DNA of 64,000 nt from Acidobacteriota bacterium. Lineage in GTDB: Bacteria; Acidobacteriota; Blastocatellia; Pyrinomonadales; Pyrinomonadaceae. Shown here piece by piece: positions 7,532-16,282 of this stretch (position 1 is its first letter; the number at the start of each line of letters is the position of its first letter). Position numbers and translations under genes: made by a program. The stretch lies in the NCBI GenBank assembly GCA_016700175.1, contig CP065003.1, positions 1,126,001-1,190,000 of the forward strand, read 5' to 3'. A model generated the notes under the pieces. That model searched no databases and was not told where the DNA came from. It was given only the letters and a program-made list of their open reading frames with translations.

Positions 7532-8905
7532 ATGATTAGAAAGTTTATGGAGGGGAGCAGAATCCTCACAGCCCTGGGTCTCTTTGTGATCCTTGCGGCA
7601 TCGCCGGCATTCTCTCAGATCAAGTCGGCTGCGAATTCGAAGAAAAGCCTGGCGGACTATCCCTCTCTCACCTCCCTTTCGAGCAGGGTAAGCGTCGGGG
7701 ACAAGGTGAGACTCGTGGGAACACAGTTCTCACCCAGCGAAGCAGTGACGGTCGTGATCTCTGAGGTTGAGATCGATACCGGTCTTCGGGCACCTTTCGA
7801 CAGCGCTACGGTGTACGCCAACGATCAGGGAAGCTTCGTGTTCGAATGGCCGATCCCTTCGTCCGGTCGCTACACCTTCTCGGCAAAGGGCTCGATCTCC
7901 AATGTTGAGGTTTCGAGGATCGTCGACAGCGGCGCTGCGACACCGGATCCTGTCTTTTGGCCTGGAAATCCTGACTGCAAACTGATCAATTTCAGAGGGG
8001 ACATATTCCCGACGGTCAACTCGGACTATGGCATCAAGTTCGACTACCTCGAACTCGGCGCAAACTCCGGAACCTATCCTTTCGTAGGAGGGACCGGCAT
8101 CACGCTCACCGCCGGCCAGACCCCGGACCCCAACAACACTGTTACCTTTAACACGGTAGGAAATACGATAAGCTGGAGTTCTACGAGACCGGTCAACGCC
8201 GTCATCGTCAAGGGTGGTCCCAACGCCAACGTATATCCTTACAACGGTTCCCTTGGGGATGCCGGACCGCTCACGACACCGGGCGGAGCTTTCGGGGTGA
8301 GCCATCTCGAGTTCTGCTACGATCCGTTTGCGACCGTGATCGTCAAGAAGCACGCTTCGCCTCCGAGCCTGTTCCAGTACGACTTCACGACGACAAACCT
8401 GCCGATCGGCGTCTTCTCGCTGGTTGATAGCGATGTGAATTCTGATCCAATGCAGATGATCCTCACTTCGCCGGGAACGTTCACGGTCACGGAAGCGAAT
8501 CCTGAACCGTACACACTTACTTCGATCAACTGCGTATCCCAAAGCGGTTCGTCGACAATAAATTCTCAAACGGTTCCCACCGCGAACGTTACCATCGCGG
8601 ACGGGGACACGGTCACCTGTACGTTCAACAACGACTTCCTGACGGCCGCGGAAGCGGTGATACAGGGACGGGTGTTGTCGCCTGACGGCAGGCCGCTCGG
8701 GGGAGCGATCGTGACCGGAATCGACGGCAGCGGAAACGTCAGGACCGCCAGAACGAACATGTTCGGACGATACGAGATCCGCGAGCTCGAGGCCGGAACG
8801 GCGCTAATGCTGGACGTCCGGCACAAGGGCTACATCTTCGGCTCCCGCTTCGTTGAGGTCAGTGGAGAGAACATGAATGTCGACTTCATCGGCATCAACC
8901 GATAG
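7532..8905 (+). CDS. Secreted prealbumin-like/CarboxypepD-regulatory protein, paralogue 2
   Basis: A 457-residue exported protein (signal peptide MEGSRILTALGLFVILAASP, cleavage near AFSQ) collinear with the gene at 5209. It has the same Ig-like domain (VGTQFSPSEAVTVVISEVEI, then FVFEWPIPSSGRYTFSAKG), the segment TPDPVFWPGNPDC, a prealbumin-like domain (VKKHASPPSLFQYDF, GDTVTCTFNNDFLTA) and the C-terminal regulatory-like domain (VIQGRVLSPDGRPLGGA, then FGRYEIRELEAGTAL). AGGAG lies 8 nt before ATG 7532. The pair arose by tandem duplication and has since diverged, especially in the middle. Surface location is likely; partner and function are unknown. Confidence 0.8.
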   Translation: MIRKFMEGSRILTALGLFVILAASPAFSQIKSAANSKKSLADYPSLTSLSSRVSVGDKVRLVGTQFSPSEAVTVVISEVEIDTGLRAPFDSATVYANDQGSFVFEWPIPSSGRYTFSAKGSISNVEVSRIVDSGAATPDPVFWPGNPDCKLINFRGDIFPTVNSDYGIKFDYLELGANSGTYPFVGGTGITLTAGQTPDPNNTVTFNTVGNTISWSSTRPVNAVIVKGGPNANVYPYNGSLGDAGPLTTPGGAFGVSHLEFCYDPFATVIVKKHASPPSLFQYDFTTTNLPIGVFSLVDSDVNSDPMQMILTSPGTFTVTEANPEPYTLTSINCVSQSGSSTINSQTVPTANVTIADGDTVTCTFNNDFLTAAEAVIQGRVLSPDGRPLGGAIVTGIDGSGNVRTARTNMFGRYEIRELEAGTALMLDVRHKGYIFGSRFVEVSGENMNVDFIGINR

Positions 8906-8923
8906 TTCCGGTTATCGGATGTT

Positions 8924-8966
8924 CGGGGCACGGGAACTTCGGGTTTTCGTGCCCCGATTCTTTTTG
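8924..8966 (+). terminator. Intrinsic terminator after paralogue 2
   Basis: CGGGGCACG (8924-8932) pairs perfectly with CGTGCCCCG (8948-8956), followed by ATTCTTTTT. Confidence 0.9.
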
Positions 8967-9007
8967 GATAATGGGGCAAAGCCGCACGGGCCGTTGACCC
9001 CGGGCAA

Positions 9008-9043
9008 GAAAAAGGGCAGGCCGCAATGGGCCTGCCCTTTTTC
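9008..9043 (-). terminator. Terminator of glnA, usable in both directions
   Basis: GGGCAGGCC (9014-9022) pairs with GGCCTGCCC (9029-9037). It is flanked by A-runs on the left and T-runs on the right, so on the minus strand it ends in a T-run just after the glnA stop. Confidence 0.9.
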
Positions 9044-9059
9044 GCGAGAATCGTTGCGA

Positions 9060-10481
9060 TTAAATGTCGTAGTACATCTGGTACTCGAGAGGATGGGGAC
9101 GCAGCTTCAGCACATCCACTTCATTCTTTCGCTTGTAGTAGATCCAACGCTCGATCAACTCGGTCGTGAACACGTCTCCCTTGAGAAGGTACTCGTGATC
9201 GTTCTCGAGTTCGATCAGGGCTTCTTCCAAAGTGCCCGGAAGGTTCGGCACGTCCTTCAATTCTTCAGGCGACAGATCATATATGTCCTTGTCGAGAGGC
9301 TCTCCGGGATCGATACGGTTCTGAATTCCGTCAAGGCCCGCCATCAGGAGCGCGGCGAATGTGAGATATGGATTGCAGCTCGGATCCGGCGGCCGGAACT
9401 CCACGCGCTTCGCCTTCGGACTCGAGGAGAACATAGGAATACGCACCGCCGCGGACCTGTTCCGTGCCGAGTAAGCGAGGTTGACCGGCGCCTCGAATCC
9501 GGGAACCAGCCGCTTGTAGCTGTTCGTCGTCGGAGCCGCGAAGGCGATCAACGAACGGGCGTGCTTCAAAAGCCCGCCGATGTAGTGCTTCGCCATCTCC
9601 GAAAGCCCAGCGTATTCGTCGCCGGCGAACAGGGGCGTTCCGTCCTTCCAAAGCGAAGTGTGACAGTGCATCCCGGACCCATTGTCTCCGAACAATGGCT
9701 TGGGCATGAATGTCGCGGTTTTTCCGTGCGCGTAGGCGGTATTCTTGACGATGTTCTTGAAGAGCATCAGATTGTCCGCCGTGTACAGGAGGTTTGCGAA
9801 CTGGAAATCGATCTCGCATTGCCCCGCAGTGGCGACCTCGTGGTGATGGCATTCGACGTGAATACCGACCTCGGCAAGTATCATCGACATCGTGTTGCGC
9901 AAGTCGATCAGCGAGTCCATCGGCGCAACCGGAACATAGCCTTCCTTCGCGCGGATGTGATAACCGAGGTTCGGATTGAACTCGTCACCCTTTCGTGCCG
10001 CGTTCCAGTGCCCCTCCTCGGAATCGATCGAGTATCCAGCCGATTGCTGCTGGTTGTGGTAATTGACACTGTCGAACACGAAGAACTCAGCTTCAGGCCC
10101 TACAAACACAGTATCGGCAATTCCTGTGAACTGAAGGTAGCTCTCTGCTCTCGCGGCAACCGAACGAGGGTCCAGGCCATAGCCTTCCTTCGTAATAGGG
10201 TCCACGACGTTTGCGATCAGGCAAATCGTCGTTTCTTCTGCGAACGGATCCACCCAGCATCTCGAGGGATCCGGGATCAAAAGCATGTCCGATTCATTGA
10301 TCGCCGCCCATCCCCTCAGGGACGAACCGTCAAATCCGAAACCGTCTTCAAACGTGTCTTCCGTCAGTTGTTCAATAGGAAACGTTAGGTGATTCCACGC
10401 GCCGACGAGATCCGTGAAACGCACCGACACGAACCGCGCCTCCTGATCAGTCGCATAACTGATGATATTCTTGGCGTTCAT
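9060..10481 (-). CDS. glnA: Glutamine synthetase, type I
   Basis: GlnA makes glutamine from glutamate, ammonia and ATP in the cytosol as a dodecamer. The 473-residue length fits GSI. Visible motifs are DGSS in GFGFDGSSLRGW, the metal and glutamate-binding EAEFFVFD and HHEVATAGQCEIDF, the ATP-loop KPLFGDNGSGMHCH, and NRSAAVRIPM. A Tyr at about 401 in KDIYDLSPEE matches the adenylylation site of GSI-beta enzymes, suggesting GlnE-type control (inference; glnE is not in this window). Its own terminator follows the stop. A weak hairpin upstream separates it from the 560-residue gene, so it is probably monocistronic. Confidence 0.97.
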   Translation of the reverse strand: MNAKNIISYATDQEARFVSVRFTDLVGAWNHLTFPIEQLTEDTFEDGFGFDGSSLRGWAAINESDMLLIPDPSRCWVDPFAEETTICLIANVVDPITKEGYGLDPRSVAARAESYLQFTGIADTVFVGPEAEFFVFDSVNYHNQQQSAGYSIDSEEGHWNAARKGDEFNPNLGYHIRAKEGYVPVAPMDSLIDLRNTMSMILAEVGIHVECHHHEVATAGQCEIDFQFANLLYTADNLMLFKNIVKNTAYAHGKTATFMPKPLFGDNGSGMHCHTSLWKDGTPLFAGDEYAGLSEMAKHYIGGLLKHARSLIAFAAPTTNSYKRLVPGFEAPVNLAYSARNRSAAVRIPMFSSSPKAKRVEFRPPDPSCNPYLTFAALLMAGLDGIQNRIDPGEPLDKDIYDLSPEELKDVPNLPGTLEEALIELENDHEYLLKGDVFTTELIERWIYYKRKNEVDVLKLRPHPLEYQMYYDI

Positions 10482-10576
10482 TTATTCTCCTGAATATTCG
10501 ATTAGAATTTTTCTCCGGTCCCGGACGGCACTGGAGGAGGTGAATCGAGAGCTCGATAAAAAATGCATTCTACAAT

Positions 10577-10614
10577 ACGAAAACGCAACTTCAAAACTTG
10601 AAGCTGCGTTTCGT
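10577..10614 (-). terminator. Hairpin terminator after the anchored 560-aa gene
   Basis: AAACGCA (10581-10587) and TGCGTTT (10605-10611) close a stem continued by CTTCAA/TTGAAG. On the minus strand it is followed by TTTTCGTATT. It sits between the upstream gene and glnA. Confidence 0.65.
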
Positions 10615-10636
10615 GCGGTTGACTGCTTTCGAGAGG

Positions 10637-12319
10637 TTATTCAACGACCTCTACCGTGCCGGGCGACACGTATCCGACCTTCCGCCCTTTCGAATCGAGA
10701 AAGTTGATCTGACTGAATCCCTTGTCGGTACCGGTAGCAAGGAATCGCCTCATAAGTTCTTCCTTCTGCGGTTTCGCGAGCTTGTTCCACTCGTCGTTCG
10801 TGATCGCGTAAGCGATGTTCTTGCTTATCCTCGCAGAGGTTACAAAGCGTGCGAACTCTGATTTCTCGAGATCGATCACCTGCACATCTTTCGAGACCTC
10901 CGAATCGGCAGAGGGCAGGAGCGAAGCGCCAAACAAGAAATAGAAGATCCCGAAGACGACCGTCAGCACGGTCGCGATGACGAGTTTCTTGTTTGCCGAG
11001 TACCACTCAACGTTCTTCTTGGCAAGATCGGCCGAGGCAGCGCCGATCTTTTCAACGTTGATCACAAGTTCGGACGGCTTCTTCTTCTTAAGCGCTTCGA
11101 CCTTCGCGAGCTCTACCTCTTCGTGCGCTTTGAACACTTTGCGGATGGCTTCGCTGATCGCGCTGTCGCTAAGGAATCCGTACTTGTCCTTGAGCTCATC
11201 AGGCCTCTGTCCGCCGTACTCGTTCTCTATCAGCTCGAGGTATCTGTTGCCGACTTCCACATTGCAGCGGATTGCCGCGGCGACGACGCTCGGAGCGAAA
11301 AAGCTCTCGTGCGACTTCTGTTTGAAGTCGTTAAGTCTTCTGAAGAAATCCTTGTTGACCAGTTCGTCAAAACTCCTCGACCGTTTGGCTTCCTCGATGA
11401 AATCGCCGAAACCCAAAGCTCCGAAATCAAGTTCATCGGGTTCGATGTCCGTGGAATAAAGAGGGACGCTGGACCAGTCTTTGTAAAGCTCCTGTATGTC
11501 CTGGACGAGTGAATCGGCCGGCAGCGTCACAGCGCGCCGACCCTCGCCGGCGTCCGCCGTGTAAAGCTTCGTGATGATAAGGTCGAACTTGCTCCGGACC
11601 AGTTCGGAGAACGGAGCGTTCCTGTAAAACCTCGCGAGCGCTATCAGGGCCTGCGTACTGAGGCTGGGGACTGCGGTTTCGCAGTAGGAGCGGAGATTCT
11701 CAACCGAAAGCTCCTTGTCCCGAAGCGTCAGCGCCGAGTACCAGTTCTCCGTTTCCTGCAGCAGAAGGAACTCGATCTCCGCGACTTCTGACGCGTTCGC
11801 CTCCTCGTCCATCTGCAGAAATCTGTGAAGCGACTGCTTAACCTTCAAGTCGTCGTACGGGGCCGAATTAATTCTTGCCTGCTCCTTTTCCACCCTCGTG
11901 ATTATGTGATCGACCATCTGCAGGGTCTTGACTTCGTCAGTCGCCCTTCGCCTGAAGTACTCCTTGCCGGACTCACCTTCGTGGCGGTTCAGGAGCGGCG
12001 AGCTGACCGCCGGTGACTTTTCAGGCGAAGGCGAAGCTTCTGGGGAAGGCATTGACGCAGATCCGGACGCAGCGTCCTGGAATTCGATCTCGAAGTCCTC
12101 AGCGGATGAACCTGAGAATTCCAGCTCGAATGATCCCAGTCCGGATTCATCGAGGTCATCCGGATCTTCAGGTTTCAGATCTGCAGGAGCTGCCGCCGGT
12201 TCGGAGTTTCTTACTGCGACAGGCCGTTCGGAGTTCTTCGCGGATCTCGATTCGATCACGGTCTCCTCAAGCAGATTCTCTTCCTTGAGCTCTTCTACAA
12301 GGTCTTCAAATAGGTTCAT
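10637..12319 (-). CDS. Unrecognised protein with one C-terminal TM segment
   Basis: A 560-residue protein that I cannot place in a family. Residues 1-130 are acidic and low complexity (Glu, Asp, Ser, Pro), starting MNLFEDLVEELKEENLLEE. Residues about 140-440 are predicted helical, with RRATDEVKTLQMVDHIITRVE and SLHRFLQMDEEANASEVAEIE. A single hydrophobic segment, LVIATVLTVVFGIFYFLFG, lies at about 447-466, followed by about 95 residues ending in INFLDSKGRKVGYVSPGTVEV. This suggests a large cytoplasmic part and a small periplasmic domain. It lies between the pilin gene and glnA on the same strand, with hairpins on both sides. Function unknown; a cell-envelope or pilus-related role is only a guess from position. 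Confidence 0.75.
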   Translation of the reverse strand: MNLFEDLVEELKEENLLEETVIESRSAKNSERPVAVRNSEPAAAPADLKPEDPDDLDESGLGSFELEFSGSSAEDFEIEFQDAASGSASMPSPEASPSPEKSPAVSSPLLNRHEGESGKEYFRRRATDEVKTLQMVDHIITRVEKEQARINSAPYDDLKVKQSLHRFLQMDEEANASEVAEIEFLLLQETENWYSALTLRDKELSVENLRSYCETAVPSLSTQALIALARFYRNAPFSELVRSKFDLIITKLYTADAGEGRRAVTLPADSLVQDIQELYKDWSSVPLYSTDIEPDELDFGALGFGDFIEEAKRSRSFDELVNKDFFRRLNDFKQKSHESFFAPSVVAAAIRCNVEVGNRYLELIENEYGGQRPDELKDKYGFLSDSAISEAIRKVFKAHEEVELAKVEALKKKKPSELVINVEKIGAASADLAKKNVEWYSANKKLVIATVLTVVFGIFYFLFGASLLPSADSEVSKDVQVIDLEKSEFARFVTSARISKNIAYAITNDEWNKLAKPQKEELMRRFLATGTDKGFSQINFLDSKGRKVGYVSPGTVEVVE

Positions 12320-12367
12320 GATGTTGGCGCTTTTCGGCGGGCGGCGGGAAGTCTGAATTGGGGTGAC

Positions 12368-12390
12368 GGGCCGAAGGAGGTTCCGGCCCG
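12368..12390 (-). terminator. Hairpin downstream of the pilin gene
   Basis: CGGGCCG (12368-12374) pairs with CGGCCCG (12384-12390), just after the pilin stop. No T-run follows on the minus strand, so it may act as an RNA-stability or partial termination element rather than a full terminator. Confidence 0.45.
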
Positions 12391-12407
12391 TGCTTGAATC
12401 GCTTCGA

Positions 12408-12827
12408 TCAGGGGAAGATCTCTGTGATCTGTCCGCTGGCGTCGAGGGAAATGACGTAAGGCTGGTTGTGATAGTTCGAGGCCTTGGAGGCGATCACCGT
12501 GAAGTTCTCCCTGAGCTCGGCATCTGTCGGTGTCGCGGGGCTCATCGCGAAGGTGTAGATCCCTCTCACGACCTCGTTTCCGACTGTCGTACCCAGACGG
12601 TTGTTTTCCGCAGCGTTGACTTCATCGAGACGGCCGTATCGTCCGTTCGCGGTGTAGTAGTTCACCTGCGCAGCCGAGAACGTCTTCAGGCTGGCATAAG
12701 CGTTTCCGTTCTCTGCCGCTCCGACAGCGGACATAAGATACGGGACAGCTATCGACGAAAGGACCATGATGATCACGGCGACAAGCAATAATTCTATGAG
12801 CGAAAAGCCTTCTTGGTTATTCTTCAT
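12408..12827 (-). CDS. Type IV pilin-like major subunit
   Basis: A 139-residue prepilin. The start at 12827 gives MKNNQEGFSLIELLLVAVII, with prepilin peptidase cleavage after Gly and methylated Phe1, and the conserved Glu5. The N-terminal hydrophobic helix is followed by a globular part containing NAYASLKTFSAAQVNYYTANGRYG and TVIASKASNYHNQPYVISLDASG. The leader is short and the domain small, as for PilA/GspG-like pilins with the YxxANGRY segment. CGGAG 7 nt upstream supports this start over the longer frame to 12869. It is a single gene; the assembly machinery is not in this window. A pseudopilin of a type II secretion system is the alternative. Confidence 0.9.
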   Translation of the reverse strand: MKNNQEGFSLIELLLVAVIIMVLSSIAVPYLMSAVGAAENGNAYASLKTFSAAQVNYYTANGRYGRLDEVNAAENNRLGTTVGNEVVRGIYTFAMSPATPTDAELRENFTVIASKASNYHNQPYVISLDASGQITEIFP

Positions 12828-13310
12828 TTGGCAACTCCGTTCCGGTACGCGGTCAGGGCTTACTGACAATTATTGACACCTTTTCTTGACAAGTAATGGC
12901 ATTTTGAACGATTGCAGTCCGCCTGCCGCATCTGTAAACCGTTTGTTTTGGGGCCTATGGAAGGTCTGTCCTCTTTCTTCCCGGCCCGGATTCCCTGTGG
13001 GTGCAACGGATGTGCCATAAAACCTGGCGGCGTTTTTAGAAAACTGCCCAAATTGTTCCTGAATTGTGTTAGTCTAGGCAGAACTCGTAAGTTCAAATGG
13101 CGGAGTATCTTCCCGTCCTGCTGAAGTTCACCGAGCGCTCTTTAGATCCGAATTTATTCCACGGCACTTGAATCGGACGGATGGTGAGGCTGAACCGTAA
13201 AGGGACGCCGTTTGCCGTTTGGCCCGGGTTTGCCAAATCCTCAGATTTAATATAAAAATAGGGTTTTTTGTTTCGGCAGATTTCGAACTCGGGTAGTAAC
13301 CGGAGACACA
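12828..13310. other. Divergent promoter region, 483 bp, AT-richer than surroundings
   Basis: It lies between the pilin gene (minus) and the DHS-like gene (plus). A TATAAA at 13251-13256 with TTGCCA at 13230-13235 (15-bp spacing) is a weak promoter candidate for the plus gene. I see no RNA, repeat or further gene. Confidence 0.4.
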
Positions 13311-14372
13311 ATGGTAGCGAAGAAAAAGTCTAAATCCTCTAAATTTTTAACAGTACCCACCCGCCCCGTCCCGGTCGACCGCGACCGTTCAGTAGCGGGC
13401 CTTCTCGAAAAGATGGAAGGCGCAGGATTCGGCGCCAGGCAGATCGCAGAAGCGCACCGGATATGGATCGACATGCTTGACGACAACGTCACGATCTACC
13501 TGTGCGGCACGGACAACCTGATCCCGTCCGGCATGCGCCGGCTTTTCGCATACATCATCAAGAACAGGTTCGTCGATGTTCTCGTCTTGTCGGGTACGGT
13601 CCTGTTCCACGATATTCACGAGACGCTCGGCAGAAGCCATTACCAGGCGCATCCGAGCATGGACGACGAGGAGCTCGCTGCTGCGGATGTGACCAGGATC
13701 GGGGATCTGCTCGCAAACGACGAGGAGTACCAGGAAGCCGACGAATGGATCGGAAGCGTGATCAATCAGCTGGAGCTTTCGAGAGCATACTCGGTTCGCG
13801 AGTTTCTGCATCTTGTCGGGCGCGAACTCGCCGAGATCGCGCACGAGGACGGAATCCTGACCTCTGCGTTCAAGGCCCGCGTCCCTGTCTATTGTCCCGA
13901 TCTTCTCGCGACGCCTCTCTCCGTGGGTATTAACCGCTGCCGGTTCGAGAAGAAGATCCAGTTCACTCTGGACATTTCGCAGGACGCCCTCGAGATGATG
14001 CAGATCTCTCAGAAGACGCGGAATTCCGGGGTGATCTCGCTTGGGAGTATCAGCGGTCAGAAGATGCTGAATGCCACGGACATGTCTTCGTACATTACGC
14101 AGTCCTCTCCCAGAGGCCATAAGTACGCTATCTCTGTGAACACCGACGCTGTCCCGCTCGATGTACGCACGCCGTCGATTGGCGCCACGCATACCGAAGT
14201 ATTCGGCAGGCTTATGAAGAACGCAGTCACCGCGTTCGTGCCCAGCGATCCCTCGATCGTTCTGCCGATGCTTGTCACGGCGCTTTCGCAGACGGCTGCA
14301 AAGTTCATCAAATCGAGAAAACATCCGCAGTTCACGCTGATCGGAAAGGAACTCGGGATCGAGATCCCTTAG
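13311..14372 (+). CDS. Deoxyhypusine synthase-like NAD-dependent enzyme
   Basis: A 353-residue protein of the deoxyhypusine synthase superfamily. Eukaryal and archaeal members transfer the aminobutyl group of spermidine to eIF5A; bacterial homologues act on free amines or unknown targets. Visible elements are the NAD-fold start TIYLCGTDNLIPSGMRRL, LVLSGTVLFHDIHETLG, VPVYCPDLLATPLSVGI, and SLGSISGQKMLNATDM with K251 in the place of the catalytic Lys. SVNTDAVPLDVRTPS follows. The Gly-rich turn before the Lys reads GSISGQ rather than GGG, so substrate use may differ. It stands alone, with its own terminator, and no polyamine genes are adjacent. RBS is weak (GGAGAC before ATG). Confidence 0.82.
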   Translation: MVAKKKSKSSKFLTVPTRPVPVDRDRSVAGLLEKMEGAGFGARQIAEAHRIWIDMLDDNVTIYLCGTDNLIPSGMRRLFAYIIKNRFVDVLVLSGTVLFHDIHETLGRSHYQAHPSMDDEELAAADVTRIGDLLANDEEYQEADEWIGSVINQLELSRAYSVREFLHLVGRELAEIAHEDGILTSAFKARVPVYCPDLLATPLSVGINRCRFEKKIQFTLDISQDALEMMQISQKTRNSGVISLGSISGQKMLNATDMSSYITQSSPRGHKYAISVNTDAVPLDVRTPSIGATHTEVFGRLMKNAVTAFVPSDPSIVLPMLVTALSQTAAKFIKSRKHPQFTLIGKELGIEIP

Positions 14373-14394
14373 CCGCGACACAAGTAAGGACACC

Positions 14395-14433
14395 AGAGCC
14401 GGCACCTCTTCCAGTGCCGGCTCTTTCGTTTTT
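14395..14433 (+). terminator. Intrinsic terminator after the DHS-like gene
   Basis: AGAGCCGGCAC (14395-14405) pairs perfectly with GTGCCGGCTCT (14414-14424), followed by TTCGTTTTT. Confidence 0.92.
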
Positions 14434-14567
14434 GGGATACGGGCTCTCCGGCGGAACCGGGACCGAAGCGAATTCGTAGAGCGTTCCGGCACGAACACTA
14501 CCCTTCAAATGGCGGCCCAAGTGCTATACAATTCATTTTTTAGTTCTATTTCTCCGGAGTTTGAAAA

Positions 14568-16061
14568 ATGTCAGAACGAAGTACAAATCTGCGAAAATTC
14601 ATTGCGGCCACATCGGTTTTAGCCGCTTCGGCGGCACTGGCCGGATGCGGAACAGGCTGGCTGGGTGGCCGCGCCACCAATACCGGGGCGGATACCGGTG
14701 TGGAGCCTCCGGTTGTTCCGGTCGTCGTTGACGGTGTGCGAACTTCATTTGCCGACGTCGTCGCGAAGACGACCCCCGCTGTCGTCCAGATCACCGCGAT
14801 CAGCCGCGGAGCGACGGGCGACCGAACCTCGGGGATCCCTTTCGACGATCTTATCCCGCAGGACGTGCCCAGGACAGAACAGAGGCCTTCCAGGGGTTTC
14901 GGCTCGGGCGTCCTTGTAAAGGACGACGGTACAATCCTTACAAATCACCATGTGATCGACGGGGCGGACCGAATAAGCGTCGAGATGACCGACGGGCGAT
15001 CGTTCGACGCCAGAGTAGTAGGGTCCGACCCGCCGAGCGACCTCGCAGTACTTAAGGTCGAGGCCACAGGACTTCCCTTTTTGAAACTGGGCGATTCGGA
15101 TGCGGTGCGAATCGGCGACATCGTGCTCGCTATCGGAAATCCCCTTGGGATCGGCCAAACAGTCACTTCCGGGATCATCAGCGCGAAGAGCCGCAGGACG
15201 GGCCTCAGCGACGAATCGAGCTCTTTCCAGGATTTCCTCCAGACCGACGCGCCCATCAACCAGGGCAATTCGGGGGGCGCGCTTGTGAACGTGAACGGGG
15301 AGCTGGTAGGAATCAATTCCCAGATCCTTTCGCGCTCCGGCGGCAACATAGGAATCGGGTTTGCGATACCTTCGAACATGGCCAAGTCCGTGATGGATCA
15401 GCTGATCGAAACGGGCGAGGTCCGCCGCGGATTGCTCGGGGTCAATATCCAGGACATCTCATCTGACCTTGCCGAAGCGCTGAACCTTGATTCGACACGC
15501 GGTGTCGTCATTTCAAATGTCCAGAGCAACAGCGCCGCCGATTCTGCAGGCCTGAAGCGCGGCGACATCATCCGGAAGATCAACGGAGAAGAGGTCGAAG
15601 ACGGTAATTTCCTTCGAAACAAGGTCGCCGGCACGCTTCCGGGCACCGAGGTCAAACTGCTGATTGTCCGCGACGGCCGGGAACAGGAAGTGTCGGTCAC
15701 GCTTGGCGAGTACAAAAGCGAACAGGCGAGCGGGCGAAACGAAAGCCCGCAGCAGCCGGAGGGCTCTTCCGACAACGGAGGCAAGCTCGGCATAACGCTT
15801 CAGCCGCTTACGCCGGAAGCCGCCGAAAGGCTTGGCTTGCCGCCGGAGGTACGAGGTCTTCTGATATCTCAGGTGAGTCCGGGCGGACCCGCCGCGGAAA
15901 AAGGACTCAGGCGAGGCGATGTTGTGATGGAGATCAACCGGGAGTTGGTCGATTCACTGGAAGGCGCGAGGGCAGCCATCGCGAGATCCGGCGAACGGGC
16001 AGTTCTCCTGCTGATCTCAAGGCGCGGACAGACTTTCTTTGTATCCGTAAAGCCTGACTAG
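14568..16061 (+). CDS. HtrA/DegP-type periplasmic serine protease with two PDZ domains
   Basis: A 497-residue envelope quality-control protease. The N-terminus has a lipobox-like signal (AALAGC, Cys27), so it may be a lipoprotein facing the periplasm. The trypsin-like domain shows TNHHVID (His128), SDLAVLK (Asp158) and QGNSGGAL (Ser235). Two PDZ domains follow, starting near RRGLLGVNIQDISSDLA (about 285-375) and LGITLQPLTPEAAERLG (about 405-495), with GLRRGDVVMEINRE in the second. A Gln/Ser/Gly-rich linker separates the PDZ domains. Length and order match DegP/DegQ. It is monocistronic with a clear terminator. Confidence 0.93.
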   Translation: MSERSTNLRKFIAATSVLAASAALAGCGTGWLGGRATNTGADTGVEPPVVPVVVDGVRTSFADVVAKTTPAVVQITAISRGATGDRTSGIPFDDLIPQDVPRTEQRPSRGFGSGVLVKDDGTILTNHHVIDGADRISVEMTDGRSFDARVVGSDPPSDLAVLKVEATGLPFLKLGDSDAVRIGDIVLAIGNPLGIGQTVTSGIISAKSRRTGLSDESSSFQDFLQTDAPINQGNSGGALVNVNGELVGINSQILSRSGGNIGIGFAIPSNMAKSVMDQLIETGEVRRGLLGVNIQDISSDLAEALNLDSTRGVVISNVQSNSAADSAGLKRGDIIRKINGEEVEDGNFLRNKVAGTLPGTEVKLLIVRDGREQEVSVTLGEYKSEQASGRNESPQQPEGSSDNGGKLGITLQPLTPEAAERLGLPPEVRGLLISQVSPGGPAAEKGLRRGDVVMEINRELVDSLEGARAAIARSGERAVLLLISRRGQTFFVSVKPD

Positions 16062-16087
16062 GGAAACATCCGGTCCTTCATTGCTGT

Positions 16088-16121
16088 GAGGCTGTCCGAA
16101 AGCGGACGGCCTCTATTTCTT
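16088..16121 (+). terminator. Intrinsic terminator after htrA-like gene
   Basis: GAGGCTGTCCG (16088-16098) pairs with CGGACGGCCTC (16103-16113) with one T-G pair, followed by TATTTCTT. Confidence 0.8.
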
Positions 16122-16130
16122 GGCTTCGAA

Positions 16131-16158
16131 ATGAAAAGAGGCTCAAAAAGAGCCTCTT
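16131..16158 (-). terminator. Terminator downstream of tRNA-Pro
   Basis: AAGAGGCTC (16136-16144) pairs with GAGCCTCTT (16150-16158) around AAAAA. On the minus strand the stem is followed by TTCATTTC, just 15 bp past the tRNA 3' end. Confidence 0.8.
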
Positions 16159-16172
16159 CTCCGGGGATAATT

Positions 16173-16246
16173 TCGGGACGGCGAGATTTGAACTCACGAC
16201 CTCTTCCACCCCAAGGAAGCACGCTACCAGACTGCGCTACGCCCCG
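16173..16246 (-). tRNA. tRNA-Pro (anticodon GGG)
   Basis: A 74-nt cloverleaf on the minus strand. The acceptor arm CGGGGCG pairs with CGTCCCG with one G-U pair. The D arm is GTAGCGCAGTCTGGTAGC. The anticodon arm is CTTCC-TTGGGGT-GGAAG, with anticodon GGG reading CCC and CCU. The T arm contains GAGTTCAAATCTC. The discriminator is A, and CCA is not encoded. It lies 36 bp downstream of the MerR gene and may be co-transcribed with it. Confidence 0.95.
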
Positions 16247-16282
16247 CTATCAATAAGAGATTATTGACAGGGGGCGAGTATG

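Noticed and set aside
8877..10388. A 503-codon plus-strand frame across glnA
   Set aside because: It is antisense to a complete glutamine synthetase and starts inside the preceding gene and terminator.
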